Program-made: the position numbers and the translations under genes
Shown: piece by piece, positions 16,586-25,248 of the stretch
How positions within the stretch are numbered: position 1 is the stretch's first letter
Layout: the number at the start of each line of letters is the position of its first letter
Notes under the pieces: model-generated
What the model was told of the DNA's origin: nothing
The model's input: only the letters and a program-made list of their open reading frames with translations
Database searches by the model: none
NCBI GenBank assembly: GCA_009780025.1
Contig: WRAV01000004.1
Span: 26,166 to 90,165, forward strand
Direction: 5' to 3'
From: Oscillospiraceae bacterium
GTDB lineage: Bacteria; Bacillota; Clostridia; Oscillospirales; Ruminococcaceae
Length of the DNA stretch: 64,000 nt

Positions 16586-18391
16586 ATGTCATATAACGAC
16601 TATATACGCAACTTTTGCATCATAGCGCACATTGACCACGGCAAGAGCACGCTTGCCGACCGCCTGCTCGAGCTGACACAGTCTGTAGCCCAACGGGATA
16701 TGGAAAGCCAGCTTCTCGACAACATGGATATCGAGAAAGAGCGCGGCATTACTATCAAGGCACGGGCTGTCCGGCTTTGCTACACAGCTAAGGACGGACA
16801 GGCCTATGTTTTCAACCTCATCGATACCCCCGGCCACGTAGACTTCAGCTATGAGGTCTCCCGCTCCCTCGCCGCCTGCGAGGGGGCTATCCTGGTGGTG
16901 GACGCCTCCCAGGGGGTCGAGGCACAGACACTGGCAAATACCTACCTGGCTGTCGAGAGCAACCTGGAACTTTTGCCTGTCGTAAATAAAATTGACCTGC
17001 CCGCCGCCGACCCTGAGCGAGTGGCCAAAGAAGTTGAAGACATCATCGGCATCCCTTGTGTCGACGCACCACGCATCTCGGCCAAGCGGGGGATAAACGT
17101 CGAGGAAGTGCTTGAGCGCATTGTAACCGACATTCCGCCCCCAAAGGCCGACCCGGGGGCCCCTTTGCGTGCGCTGATCTTCGACTCCTTCTACGACAGC
17201 TACAAGGGTGTGGTTGTCTACGTGCGTGTGATGGATGGCGAGCTGCGCCAGGACATGAGCATCCAGATGATGGGCTCCGGCGCCACATTTGATATCGTTG
17301 AAATCGGAACAATGGGCGCAACTTCCTTCGCTTCCTGCGACCAGCTGAGAGCCGGCGAAGTTGGCTACTTTACCGCCAGCATAAAGACCGTAAAAGACAC
17401 GCAAGTGGGCGATACCGTCACCGGCGTGGAGACCCCTGCCGATGAACCGCTTCCCGGCTACCGCAAGGCGACACCAATGGTCTTCTGCGGAATCTACCCT
17501 CAAGACGGAGCCAAATACACCGACCTGCGCGACGCCCTTGAGAAGTTGCAGCTCAACGACGCCTCCCTTAGCTTTGAGTCGGAGACTTCTGCCGCGCTCG
17601 GATTTGGCTTCCGTTGCGGCTTTTTGGGTCTGCTGCATCTGGAAATCGTCCTCGAGCGCTTGGAGCGGGAGTACAACCTCGACCTTATCACCACTGCGCC
17701 CAGCGTAATTTACAAAATAACCCTAACAAACGGCGTCACACTGGACATCGATAACCCCACCAACTACCCAGACCCGGCCCAAATCGCAGGAATGCAGGAA
17801 CCGTTTGTCAGCGCGAGCATACTCACGCCGAGTGAGTATATCGGCAGCATAATGGACCTTTGCCAGAGCCGGCGCGGGGTCTACGTCGACACCAAATACC
17901 TGGACACCGACCGGGTCGAAGTCCACTACAAACTCCCGCTGGGGGAGATAATCTACGACTTCTTTGACGCGCTCAAAAGCCGAACAAAGGGGTATGCCTC
18001 CTTTGACTACGAGCTGGATGCGTACCACGATTCCAAGCTGTGCAAGCTGGACATCCTGTTAAACGGCGACGTTGTCGACGCATTTTCATTCATCGTACAC
18101 GCAGACAATGCCTACGCCCGCGGACGCAAGCTGGCCGAGCGGCTCAAAGAGCATATCCCACGGCAGATGTTCGAGGTGCCTATTCAGGCGGCTATAGGCG
18201 GAAAAGTCATCGCCCGCGAAACCGTACGAGCCATGCGCAAAGACGTGCTGGCCAAATGCTACGGCGGCGACATTACCCGTAAAAAGAAACTGCTGGAAAA
18301 GCAGAAGGAAGGCAAAAAGAAGATGCGCCAGATGGGCAGTGTCGAAGTGCCCCAAGAGGCGTTTACGGCGATTCTCAAGCTGGATGACTAG
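16586..18391 (+). CDS. lepA: Elongation factor 4 (LepA GTPase)
   Basis: Ribosome-associated GTPase acting in initiation and elongation. The 601-residue length is typical. Motifs: [17 protein letters not shown] (P-loop), [27 protein letters not shown] (G3), [13 protein letters not shown] (G4), and the LepA-specific C-terminus with [18 protein letters not shown] and [16 protein letters not shown]. The ribosome site is weak (GGGAATA); it may be reached by coupling from the lipoprotein gene. It precedes hemW, the frequent lepA-hemW order in Firmicutes. Confidence 0.97.
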   Translation: MSYNDYIRNFCIIAHIDHGKSTLADRLLELTQSVAQRDMESQLLDNMDIEKERGITIKARAVRLCYTAKDGQAYVFNLIDTPGHVDFSYEVSRSLAACEGAILVVDASQGVEAQTLANTYLAVESNLELLPVVNKIDLPAADPERVAKEVEDIIGIPCVDAPRISAKRGINVEEVLERIVTDIPPPKADPGAPLRALIFDSFYDSYKGVVVYVRVMDGELRQDMSIQMMGSGATFDIVEIGTMGATSFASCDQLRAGEVGYFTASIKTVKDTQVGDTVTGVETPADEPLPGYRKATPMVFCGIYPQDGAKYTDLRDALEKLQLNDASLSFESETSAALGFGFRCGFLGLLHLEIVLERLEREYNLDLITTAPSVIYKITLTNGVTLDIDNPTNYPDPAQIAGMQEPFVSASILTPSEYIGSIMDLCQSRRGVYVDTKYLDTDRVEVHYKLPLGEIIYDFFDALKSRTKGYASFDYELDAYHDSKLCKLDILLNGDVVDAFSFIVHADNAYARGRKLAERLKEHIPRQMFEVPIQAAIGGKVIARETVRAMRKDVLAKCYGGDITRKKKLLEKQKEGKKKMRQMGSVEVPQEAFTAILKLDD

Positions 18392-18393
18392 GC

Positions 18394-18473
18394 AATGTAG
18401 GGGCGAACTGTGTTCGCCCACCAATATTTCGATGAAAACCCACGCAAGGGCGAACACAGTTCGCCCCTACATT
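18394..18473. repeat. Perfect 26-bp inverted repeat between lepA and hemW
   Basis: The arm AATGTAGGGGCGAACTGTGT-TCGCCC (18394-18419) is matched exactly by its inverse at 18448-18473, with a 28-base loop. It belongs to the GTAGGGGCG palindrome family seen at 10414, 36095 and 53590. It fills almost the whole lepA-hemW gap and ends 11 bases before the hemW ATG. Confidence 0.85.
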
Positions 18474-18484
18474 TAGGTAGTTTT

Positions 18485-19597
18485 ATGAGCACACAAGCCA
18501 TCGGCCTTTACATCCACATCCCATTTTGTCGCGACAAATGCCCCTATTGCGACTTTTACTCGCTCCCCTATGATGAAGAGCTGGCTGACGCCTACGTTGC
18601 CAAGTTAGTCCACGCGATAAAGCGACACCCATTCGGCAAGCTGTGGGCCAACACACTTTACCTGGGCGGCGGGACGCCCTCCCTTCTGGGCGCGCGGCGG
18701 CTGTGCGATATTTTGCAAGCAGCCGCACGCTTCTTCGGCCTGGGCAGTGATAGCGAGATTACCCTCGAGGCCAATCCCGAAGCAGTCTCCCCTACCCTGC
18801 TTGTCCAGCTGCGCCAAGAAGGCTACAACCGAATTTCATTCGGGGTGCAGAGCCTTGATGCCGGAGAGCTCGCTGACTTAGGACGGTCGCATTCCCCAAA
18901 CAAAGCGCAAAATGCAATCCTTGCTGCGCAAGCAGCCGGATTCAGCAACATCTCTGCAGACTTGATGCTGGCAATTCCCGAGCAGGGATCGAACAACCTT
19001 TCTCGCAGTATCCGCCTGCTGAGCGAATTGCCGCTTACCCACATATCCTCCTATCTGTTAAAGCTGGAACCACACGTCCCAATGGCGCAAAAAAAAGCGG
19101 CCCTGCCCAACGAGGACGCCGCCGCAGACCTTTATTTGCAGTGCGTGGACGAGCTGGCAATAGCCGGTTTTGCCCAATACGAAGTCAGCAACTTTGCCCG
19201 CCCCGGCTACCAGAGCCGCCATAACCTGAAATACTGGCGCCGGGAACCTTACCTAGGGTTGGGCCCGGCAGCGCACTCATTTCTGGATGGGCGGCGATTT
19301 TTCTTTCCCCCACAGCTTGAGTGCTTCACCAAGGATTCACAATTCGACCAAATACAACACGAACCGCCAAACCCTGTCATCGAAGAAGAGCTGATGCTGC
19401 GACTGCGGCTGACTGAGGGTTTTGATACCGCCCTTGTTGCAGAGCTCGGGGGCAACTACCTACCCTTGCTCAAGGAAGCGGAGCGACTGGCCACGCACGG
19501 TCTCTGCCGAGTAGAAGGCAGAAGAATTTGTCTAACACCAAAAGGATTTCTCCTTTCCAACAGCATTACCGCACAACTGTTGGAAGCGATTTGCTAG
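18485..19597 (+). CDS. hemW: HemW-family radical SAM protein (heme chaperone-like)
   Basis: A 370-residue radical SAM enzyme related to oxygen-independent coproporphyrinogen oxidase; HemW proteins bind and deliver heme rather than oxidise coproporphyrinogen. The start MSTQAIGLYIHIPF leads into the cluster motif CRDKCPYC (Cys17, 21, 24), then YLGGGTPSLL, EANPE, RISFGVQSLD, ADLMLAIPEQ and SRHNLKYWRREPYLGLGPAAHSF. ATG 18485 was chosen because homologues begin here; an upstream in-frame start at 18410 would encode repeat DNA. No clear ribosome site precedes it, since the palindrome occupies the upstream region. Its end overlaps the convergent ChrB-like gene by 4 bases. Confidence 0.92.
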   Translation: MSTQAIGLYIHIPFCRDKCPYCDFYSLPYDEELADAYVAKLVHAIKRHPFGKLWANTLYLGGGTPSLLGARRLCDILQAAARFFGLGSDSEITLEANPEAVSPTLLVQLRQEGYNRISFGVQSLDAGELADLGRSHSPNKAQNAILAAQAAGFSNISADLMLAIPEQGSNNLSRSIRLLSELPLTHISSYLLKLEPHVPMAQKKAALPNEDAAADLYLQCVDELAIAGFAQYEVSNFARPGYQSRHNLKYWRREPYLGLGPAAHSFLDGRRFFFPPQLECFTKDSQFDQIQHEPPNPVIEEELMLRLRLTEGFDTALVAELGGNYLPLLKEAERLATHGLCRVEGRRICLTPKGFLLSNSITAQLLEAIC

Positions 19598-20118
19598 TCC
19601 ATCAGCAGGGCGCGCAACTGGCCGGCGAGCTCGCTTGCGCTGTGGGCAATGTCCCCCGCAAGCTCGTCGAGCAGACCGACCATCTCACCGCTTTGCCCCG
19701 ACCCAAAGTAATCCCGGCTCTTCACCTTGCCGTAGCGGCGCATCACCTTGCGAACCGAATCGGCGTTCTGGTCACCAGAAATATTCTTACGGATATTGTT
19801 CGTAAGGTTGGCACAGTCCTTCATCAGTTCAAGGTACTCGCCCCGAGACTGTTCGCGAAACATCTGCACGGTGCGCGCCTCGTCCTTTTCTTCCAAAAAG
19901 CGCAGCTCCGCCAGCACTGCTTCCCCGCTCATTTCCCTAATCTTTTGAGAAAGCGCGCGGAACTGTGCTGAGCTCTCGGTAGTTTTGGGCAAAATCGCAA
20001 CGCCCGGTCTAAAGTAGCCGGCGCCGAATTCCTTTAGCTTTCTCCAGACATACACTCGGTTTTTAGAGGGATTAACCGGCACGTTGTAACCAAGGGCCAG
20101 CCATACCACCTGCGCCAT
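19594..20118 (-). CDS. ChrB N-terminal domain-like protein
   Basis: A 174-residue protein. The N-terminal MAQVVWLALGYNVPVNPSKN, then VYVWRKLKEFGAGYFRPGVAILP, matches the start of the ChrB (chromate-resistance regulator) N-terminal domain, a PaaX-like fold; the middle (FLEEKDEARTVQMFREQSRG, then EYLELMKDC) also fits. No chrA transporter is adjacent, so a role in chromate response is not implied. ATG 20118 was chosen as homologues start there; AAGGAA lies upstream. It is divergent from glnN across 83 bases and overlaps hemW at its 3' end. Confidence 0.7.
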   Translation of the reverse strand: MAQVVWLALGYNVPVNPSKNRVYVWRKLKEFGAGYFRPGVAILPKTTESSAQFRALSQKIREMSGEAVLAELRFLEEKDEARTVQMFREQSRGEYLELMKDCANLTNNIRKNISGDQNADSVRKVMRRYGKVKSRDYFGSGQSGEMVGLLDELAGDIAHSASELAGQLRALLMD

Positions 20119-20147
20119 TCCGCCACGTTCCTTTCGGACTAGTATTG

Positions 20148-20167
20148 TAACAGCTGTTATTATAACA
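20148..20167. promoter_or_regulatory. Palindromic operator-like site between the ChrB-like gene and glnN
   Basis: A perfect 12-bp palindrome TAACAGCTGTTA (20148-20159) is followed by a second partial inverted copy, TGTTATTATAACA (20155-20167). It lies in the short divergent region and could bind a regulator of either gene. It does not match the GlnR/TnrA consensus TGTNAN7TNACA. Confidence 0.4.
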
Positions 20168-20201
20168 AAATTTTCGCAAACCATCAAGGGGGGCTTTCGT
20201 T

Positions 20202-22286
20202 ATGGATTATCTCAGCGCGTTTGGCAGTAAAACTTTTTCGGACGAGGTCATGCGTGAACACCTGCCCGATAAGGTCTACCGCAGCCTAAAAGATACCAGC
20301 AATCTGGGCAAGCCACTAGACCCCGGCATAGCCGATGTTGTGGCCGCCGTCATGAAGGACTGGGCCCTGGGGCAGGGAGCCACCCACTACAGCCACTGGT
20401 TCCACCCGCTGAGCAATGTCTCATCCGGCAAGCACGACGCGTTTCTCTCTATCAGCCCGGACGGACGGGTGATGAGCGAGTTTTCTTCGGGGGCGCTTGT
20501 GCGTGGCGAGCCAGACGCCTCTTCTTTCCCATCCGGGGGGCTGCGCGCCACATTTGAGGCCCGGGGCTACACCTCTTGGGACCCCTCCTCCCCTGCCTTT
20601 GTGCGGAACGGCACTCTGTATATTCCAACCGCCTTCTGCGCCTACAGCGGCGAGTCGCTGGACTCTAAGACCCCGCTGCTGCGGGCGATGCAGGCCCTTA
20701 ACCCCCAAGCCCTGCGGATTTTGCGAGCTCTGGGCAACACTACTTCCCGGCAAGTGATGCCTACAGTGGGCGCCGAACAGGAATACTTCCTGATCGACCG
20801 GGAAATGTACGAAGCTCGGCTTGACCTCAAGCTCTGCGGCTGCACGCTGATGGGCGCAAAGCCCCCCAAAGGCCAAGAGCTGGACGACCACTACTGCGGG
20901 CGGATTCGCACTCGGGTGAGCGATTTTATGCGCGAGCTGGACGAGCGGCTCTGGCAGCTGGGTATTCCCTCCAAAACCAAGCACAACGAGACCGCCCCAG
21001 CCCAGCACGAGATGGCGCCAATCTACCAGACAGTAAACATAGCCTGCGACAATAACCTGCTCACCATGGAACTCATGAGGGGTATCGCCAAGAAGCACGG
21101 GCTCTCCTGCCTGCTGCACGAGAAGCCCTTCGCGGGGATAAACGGCTCGGGAAAGCACAACAACTACTCACTTAGCACCGATGACGGAATTAACTTCCTC
21201 AGCCCCGGCAAAAACCCTGCCGAAAACAAGCTCTTCCTGCTAACACTCTGTGCGCTGATTGAAGTGGCAGACGCTCACGCCGATCTTTTGCGCCTCTCGG
21301 CCGCCACCCCCGGCAACGACCACCGCTTAGGCGGGTACGAGGCTCCGCCGGCCATAATCTCGATGTTTTTGGGCGAGCACCTCACCGATATTATTACCAG
21401 TATTGCCCAGGGAATTCGCCCCAGCCTGCACAAGGCCCAGTCACTCAACACCGGTGTTAACGTTCTGCCCAACCTGCGCAAGGACAGCAACGACCGCAAC
21501 CGTACCTCCCCGCTGTCGTTTACCGGTAACAAGTTCGAGTTCCGTATGCTGGGCTCATCCCAAAATATCGCCTTTACCAACGTGGTGCTAACTACTGGGC
21601 TTGCCGGCGTCTTCTCCCGCTTTGCCGACCGGCTTGAGGGCTGCAAAGACTTAGAGACCGAGGTCGCCAACATAGTGGCAGACACTATACAAAACCACGA
21701 GCGGATAATTTTCAATGGCAACAACTACGCCCAGGAATGGATGGAAGAAGCTCAGCGGCGGGGCCTGCCAAATCTGCGCGGCAGCCTCAACATTGTCGAC
21801 GCCATGTGCGAGCAGAAAAATATCGACCTCTTTGCTAGGCACGGCGTATTTACCGAGGCCGAGTGCCGAGCCCGCTACGATGTCTTTCTTGAGAGCTTCG
21901 TCAAGGTAGTGACCATAGAGGCCGAGACTATGTTACAGATGGTGCGCCGCCAGGTAATTCCGGCTGTAATTTCGTATATCGGTGAAGTAGCTGGCAGCCT
22001 GCTGGCCCTGGAAGCAACGGGTCTGGAAAACCCCGCAACCCGCAACCACCTGGAAACGCTAAACAATTATGCGCAGGCGCTCCACGAGCGCTGCGACGCC
22101 TTGAACGACGCATGCCATGCGCAAGAAAACTTACCCAATGGGCTGCGCCAGCGCGCCAACTATTTCCAGGAAACCGTGCGCTTGCGTATGAGCGAGCTGC
22201 GTGAGAGCTGCGATGCCCTGGAGGTCATCGTCGACGACGATAAGTGGCCAATGCCTACCTACACCGACCTGCTGCATAGAGTGTAG
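20202..22286 (+). CDS. glnN: Glutamine synthetase type III
   Basis: Makes glutamine from glutamate, ammonia and ATP in the cytosol. The 694-residue length and the motifs VGAEQEYFLIDREMYEARLD, TLMGAKPPKGQELDDHYCG, KHNETAPAQHEMAPIYQ, NGSGKHNNYSLST and GNDHRLGGYEAPPAIISMFLG mark the large GSIII class found in Bacteroidetes and many Clostridia, rather than GlnA. GGGGGG lies 8-10 bases before the ATG. It could assimilate the ammonia released by the purine and diaminopropionate breakdown genes elsewhere in the window; that link is inference. Confidence 0.96.
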   Translation: MDYLSAFGSKTFSDEVMREHLPDKVYRSLKDTSNLGKPLDPGIADVVAAVMKDWALGQGATHYSHWFHPLSNVSSGKHDAFLSISPDGRVMSEFSSGALVRGEPDASSFPSGGLRATFEARGYTSWDPSSPAFVRNGTLYIPTAFCAYSGESLDSKTPLLRAMQALNPQALRILRALGNTTSRQVMPTVGAEQEYFLIDREMYEARLDLKLCGCTLMGAKPPKGQELDDHYCGRIRTRVSDFMRELDERLWQLGIPSKTKHNETAPAQHEMAPIYQTVNIACDNNLLTMELMRGIAKKHGLSCLLHEKPFAGINGSGKHNNYSLSTDDGINFLSPGKNPAENKLFLLTLCALIEVADAHADLLRLSAATPGNDHRLGGYEAPPAIISMFLGEHLTDIITSIAQGIRPSLHKAQSLNTGVNVLPNLRKDSNDRNRTSPLSFTGNKFEFRMLGSSQNIAFTNVVLTTGLAGVFSRFADRLEGCKDLETEVANIVADTIQNHERIIFNGNNYAQEWMEEAQRRGLPNLRGSLNIVDAMCEQKNIDLFARHGVFTEAECRARYDVFLESFVKVVTIEAETMLQMVRRQVIPAVISYIGEVAGSLLALEATGLENPATRNHLETLNNYAQALHERCDALNDACHAQENLPNGLRQRANYFQETVRLRMSELRESCDALEVIVDDDKWPMPTYTDLLHRV

Positions 22287-22295
22287 AGGTGCGCT

Positions 22296-22730
22296 ATGAC
22301 AATAAGAGATTTGCAAACCCAGGATATCCCGGCTTTGGCGGAGCTCTATCGCCAATTCTGGGGCGACGATTCCGATGTCGCAAAAATGAAGAACAAGTTT
22401 GCCGAGCTGCGTGCGCGCAATGATTACATCCTCCTCTGCGCGATCGAGGAGGATAACGTCTGTGGCTCGGTGATGGGCATCGTCTGCGAGGAGCTGTACG
22501 GCGACTGCCTCCCCTTTTTGCTACTTGAAAACATGGTGGTGGACGGCACCTCCCGGCGAGAGGGTGTCGGGAAGGCGCTACTGGCTCGGCTGGAAGAGCT
22601 CGCAAAGTCCAAAGGCTGTCGGCAGATTATTCTCGTGACAGAATCCGACCGAGACGACGCCCGTGGATTCTACGCTGCGGTTGGGTTTCACCCGACGGCC
22701 AACGCCGGGTTCAAAAAGAAACTCATCTGA
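22296..22730 (+). CDS. GNAT-family N-acetyltransferase
   Basis: A 144-residue GNAT enzyme that would move an acetyl group from acetyl-CoA to an amine. The acetyl-CoA-binding motif A is VDGTSRREGVGKALLARLEE (about residues 82-101) and motif B follows as DARGFYAAVGF. The substrate cannot be told. It starts 10 bases after glnN (GAGG ribosome site) and is probably co-transcribed. Confidence 0.88.
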   Translation: MTIRDLQTQDIPALAELYRQFWGDDSDVAKMKNKFAELRARNDYILLCAIEEDNVCGSVMGIVCEELYGDCLPFLLLENMVVDGTSRREGVGKALLARLEELAKSKGCRQIILVTESDRDDARGFYAAVGFHPTANAGFKKKLI

Positions 22731-22762
22731 CGTCAATAAAAGAAAAACGAGGTGCCCCTGGC

Positions 22763-23125
22763 ATGAACGCAGATTTTCAGAGCGGACCATCCGACTTAGA
22801 CCCCCTTTTTGCATTCGCCCTAGAGAACCAAGACCCTAACAGAGGCAAAGGCAAAGCAACGGCGGCCTTAGTGCTGGGCCTTATCGCCACGTTTTTTCCT
22901 GTACCTGTACTGGGCTCGATCTGCGGGATAATCGGGTTGGTTATGGCGCACAAGTCAAAGCAAGAGGGGTGCGAAGGGTGCCTGCGCACGGCGGGTTTTG
23001 TTATGGCGGTAATCGGCACCGTCGTTTCCACGCTGTTTGCTCTTATTGTGGTGTTTTACTTTATGGTATTTGCAGAGCAATTTGGCTATATGGGCGAGGC
23101 AATTGAATGGTTCTCAAGGCTATAA
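22763..23125 (+). CDS. DUF4190 domain membrane protein
   Basis: A 120-residue protein with a short soluble N-terminus and two membrane helices (about residues 36-58 and 75-105). The pattern GKATAALVLGLIATFFPVP, GSICGIIGLVMAHKSKQEG and AGFVMAVIGTVVSTLFALI is characteristic of DUF4190, a small membrane domain of unknown function. It follows the GNAT gene in the same direction with a 32-base gap. Confidence 0.75.
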   Translation: MNADFQSGPSDLDPLFAFALENQDPNRGKGKATAALVLGLIATFFPVPVLGSICGIIGLVMAHKSKQEGCEGCLRTAGFVMAVIGTVVSTLFALIVVFYFMVFAEQFGYMGEAIEWFSRL

Positions 23126-23177
23126 TTATAGTCACCGAACTTGAAAATCGTCATTTAGATTTTCACTAAGAGTGTGT

Positions 23178-23278
23178 GCGGCAAAGCCGCCGGTGACGTA
23201 TACACGGTTTGACCGGCATACTGCGCCGGCCAGCGTGCCTTAGCACGCTGCTTCAAAAGTGAGCTTCTTCTGAAGCTC
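23178..23278 (+). other. Cluster of four short stem-loops
   Basis: Consecutive hairpins: GCGGC/GCCGC (23178-23190), CCGGC/GCCGG (23213-23229), AGCGTGC/GCACGCT (23232-23249), GAGCTTC/GAAGCTC (23261-23278). They fill the gap before the NTF2-like gene. No T-run follows. It could be a structured leader or a decayed repeat. Confidence 0.45.
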
Positions 23279-23310
23279 GATGAGTATAAACTCGGCAATG
23301 GGGTGCGCAA

Positions 23311-23682
23311 ATGGAGAGTAGGGAGCAAACCATAAGAGACTGCCTGGGCTCGTGGGTAGCGAAGGATGCCGCGCTTTTGGGCGACTGCTTTGCCTTCGAT
23401 GCCATTTACGTTGAGTCTTGGGGCCCAGCCTACAGGAATCTCGAGCAAATTATGGCGTGGTTCACCGACTGGAATAAGGAAAACCACGTGCTAAAATGGA
23501 ATATAAAGCAGTTCCTCCATGTCGGCGATACCTGCGTTTGCGAGTGGTACTTCGAGTACAACTGCGGCGGAAACATTGACGGGTTTAACGGCGTCTCCCT
23601 CATCACTTTTGACGACCTGGGAAAGATCGTGCTGCTAAAGGAGTTTCAGTCCAAAACTCCAAACCACTACCCTTATAGCTAG
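23311..23682 (+). CDS. NTF2-like/SnoaL-type protein
   Basis: A 123-residue single-domain protein with the cone-shaped NTF2/SnoaL pattern: an N-terminal helix (REQTIRDCLGSWVAKDAALL), AIYVESWGPAYRNLEQIMAW, WNIKQFLHVGDTCVCEWYFE and GVSLITFDDLGKIVLLKEF. Such proteins are small isomerases, hydrolases or ligand binders; no catalytic residues can be assigned. The ribosome site is weak (GGGG). It stands between a hairpin cluster and the convergent deoC. Confidence 0.75.
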   Translation: MESREQTIRDCLGSWVAKDAALLGDCFAFDAIYVESWGPAYRNLEQIMAWFTDWNKENHVLKWNIKQFLHVGDTCVCEWYFEYNCGGNIDGFNGVSLITFDDLGKIVLLKEFQSKTPNHYPYS

Positions 23683-23687
23683 GCGCA

Positions 23688-24353
23688 TTAATAGCCCGCA
23701 GCGTGTTGCCCGGCCAGAATTTTTACGGCCGAGCTTGTCCCCAGCCGCTCACAGCCCAGCTCGATAAACGCCTGCATATCCTCGGCCGTGCGGATTCCTC
23801 CGGCGGCCTTGATTTTCACACCCGGGCCAATATGCGCCTTAAACAGCTGAACATCTTCCAAGGTAGCGCCCGCGCTGCCAAAGCCGGTAGAGGTCTTAAT
23901 GTAATCCGCACCGCCCTCGGTCACGCACTTGCAGAGCTCAATCTTCTCCTCCTCGGTCAGGTAGCAGGTCTCGATAATCACCTTTAGGACCTTATCCCCC
24001 ACAGCCTTTTTGAGCGCAGCGATTTCCGCTGTGATTAAGTGAAAATCCCGGTTCTTAACATCCCCCAAGTTTATAACCATGTCCACTTCGCCGGCACCGT
24101 CCCGGACCGCGCCGGCCGCCTCATCCACTTTTGTCTGCGTTGTCTGGTATCCCAACGGGAAGCCTACAACCGTACAAACTACCAACGCGTCTCCGTACTT
24201 GTCCGCTACCCGCTTTACATAGCTGGGCGGGATGCACACGCTGGCCGTTTTGTGTAATATTGCCTCTTCGCAGACAGTCTCAATCTCAGCCCAAGAGGCG
24301 CGCGGGTTTAAGAGTGTGTGGTCTACGTGAGAAAGCATGATTGATTTATCCAT
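23688..24353 (-). CDS. deoC: Deoxyribose-phosphate aldolase
   Basis: Splits 2-deoxyribose 5-phosphate into glyceraldehyde 3-phosphate and acetaldehyde, completing deoxynucleoside catabolism. The 221-residue length is typical. Motifs include LSHVDHTLLNPRASW, VCTVVGFPLGYQTTQTKVDE, the Schiff-base Lys in GADYIKTSTGFGSAGATLED and VKIKAAGGIRTAEDM. ATG 24353 was chosen since homologues start MDKS... and GGAGGAATTCTC precedes it. It is divergent from punA-udp, which supply the sugar phosphates. Confidence 0.95.
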   Translation of the reverse strand: MDKSIMLSHVDHTLLNPRASWAEIETVCEEAILHKTASVCIPPSYVKRVADKYGDALVVCTVVGFPLGYQTTQTKVDEAAGAVRDGAGEVDMVINLGDVKNRDFHLITAEIAALKKAVGDKVLKVIIETCYLTEEEKIELCKCVTEGGADYIKTSTGFGSAGATLEDVQLFKAHIGPGVKIKAAGGIRTAEDMQAFIELGCERLGTSSAVKILAGQHAAGY

Positions 24354-24411
24354 GAGAATTCCTCCGGTTTTATATTTTTTGTCAATATTATTTTTCAAGG
24401 TGGTAATCGCT

Positions 24412-25248
24412 ATGAGCTTGTCAACACGCATCGAAGAGTCTGCCGCGTACATCCAATCCAAGCTGGGCGGACTGCTGCCAACGGTTGGGCTGATCCTGGG
24501 CAGCGGTCTGGGCGCTTACGCCGACGACTTGGAGGACACGGTCCAAATACCCTACGCGGAGGTACCCGGGTTCCTCGTCACCACAGCCCCGGGGCATCGC
24601 GGGCAATTAGTCGCAGGCCGGCGTGCGGGGGTGGGCGTGCTCGCCATGCAGGGTCGCTCCCACTTTTATGAGGGCTACGGCCAAGGTGAGATCACCTTGC
24701 CTGTCCGGGTGATGAAGAAGCTTGGCATCGACACTATCATCATAACCAATGCAGCCGGCGGCGTCAATGAAGTCTTCACTGAGGGAGCTTTGATGCTGAT
24801 AAGCGACCACATCAATTTCTCGGGCAGCAATCCGCTTATCGGCCCAAATCTAGAAGACTTCGGCACCCGGTTCCCGGCTATGACAAAGGTCTATGATGCC
24901 ACCCTGCGACGCCGCGTACTGGATATGACTAGAGACGAAGGCATTCAGCTACATGAGGGCGTGTACATGATGTTCTCCGGCCCGGGCTACGAGACGCCGG
25001 CCGAGATTCGATTTGCCCGAACTATAGGCGCTGACGCCGTCGGTATGTCCACCGTGCCCGAGGTCATTGTAGCGGCCCACGCCGAGATGCGGGTTCTAGG
25101 AATCTCCTGCATAACCAACATGGCCGCGGGAATGCGGGATGAGCACCTGAGCCACAGCGAGGTGGAGGACGTGGCAAAACGCACCCACCTCACCTTTGTC
25201 CGCGTGCTGGATTTGGCTCTTGCAGCCATAAAGGAGGAATCGCGATGA
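24412..25248 (+). CDS. punA: Purine nucleoside phosphorylase (trimeric class)
   Basis: Cleaves inosine, guanosine and deoxy forms with phosphate to the base and (deoxy)ribose 1-phosphate. The 278-residue protein has LILGSGLGAYADDL (phosphate loop), APGHRGQLVAGRRAGVGVL, MQGRSHFYEGY, ITNAAGGVNEVF, GPGYETPAEIRFARTIGADA and VGMSTVPEVIVAAHAEM, all of the PNP/MTAP family. ATG 24412 follows AAGGTGG. Its TGA overlaps the ATG of udp. Bases released here would feed guanine deaminase and xanthine dehydrogenase downstream in the window. Confidence 0.94.
   Translation: MSLSTRIEESAAYIQSKLGGLLPTVGLILGSGLGAYADDLEDTVQIPYAEVPGFLVTTAPGHRGQLVAGRRAGVGVLAMQGRSHFYEGYGQGEITLPVRVMKKLGIDTIIITNAAGGVNEVFTEGALMLISDHINFSGSNPLIGPNLEDFGTRFPAMTKVYDATLRRRVLDMTRDEGIQLHEGVYMMFSGPGYETPAEIRFARTIGADAVGMSTVPEVIVAAHAEMRVLGISCITNMAAGMRDEHLSHSEVEDVAKRTHLTFVRVLDLALAAIKEESR

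Noticed and set aside
20148..20167. GlnR/TnrA box before glnN
   Set aside because: The palindrome TAACAGCTGTTA and the adjacent dyad do not have the TGTNAN7TNACA spacing.
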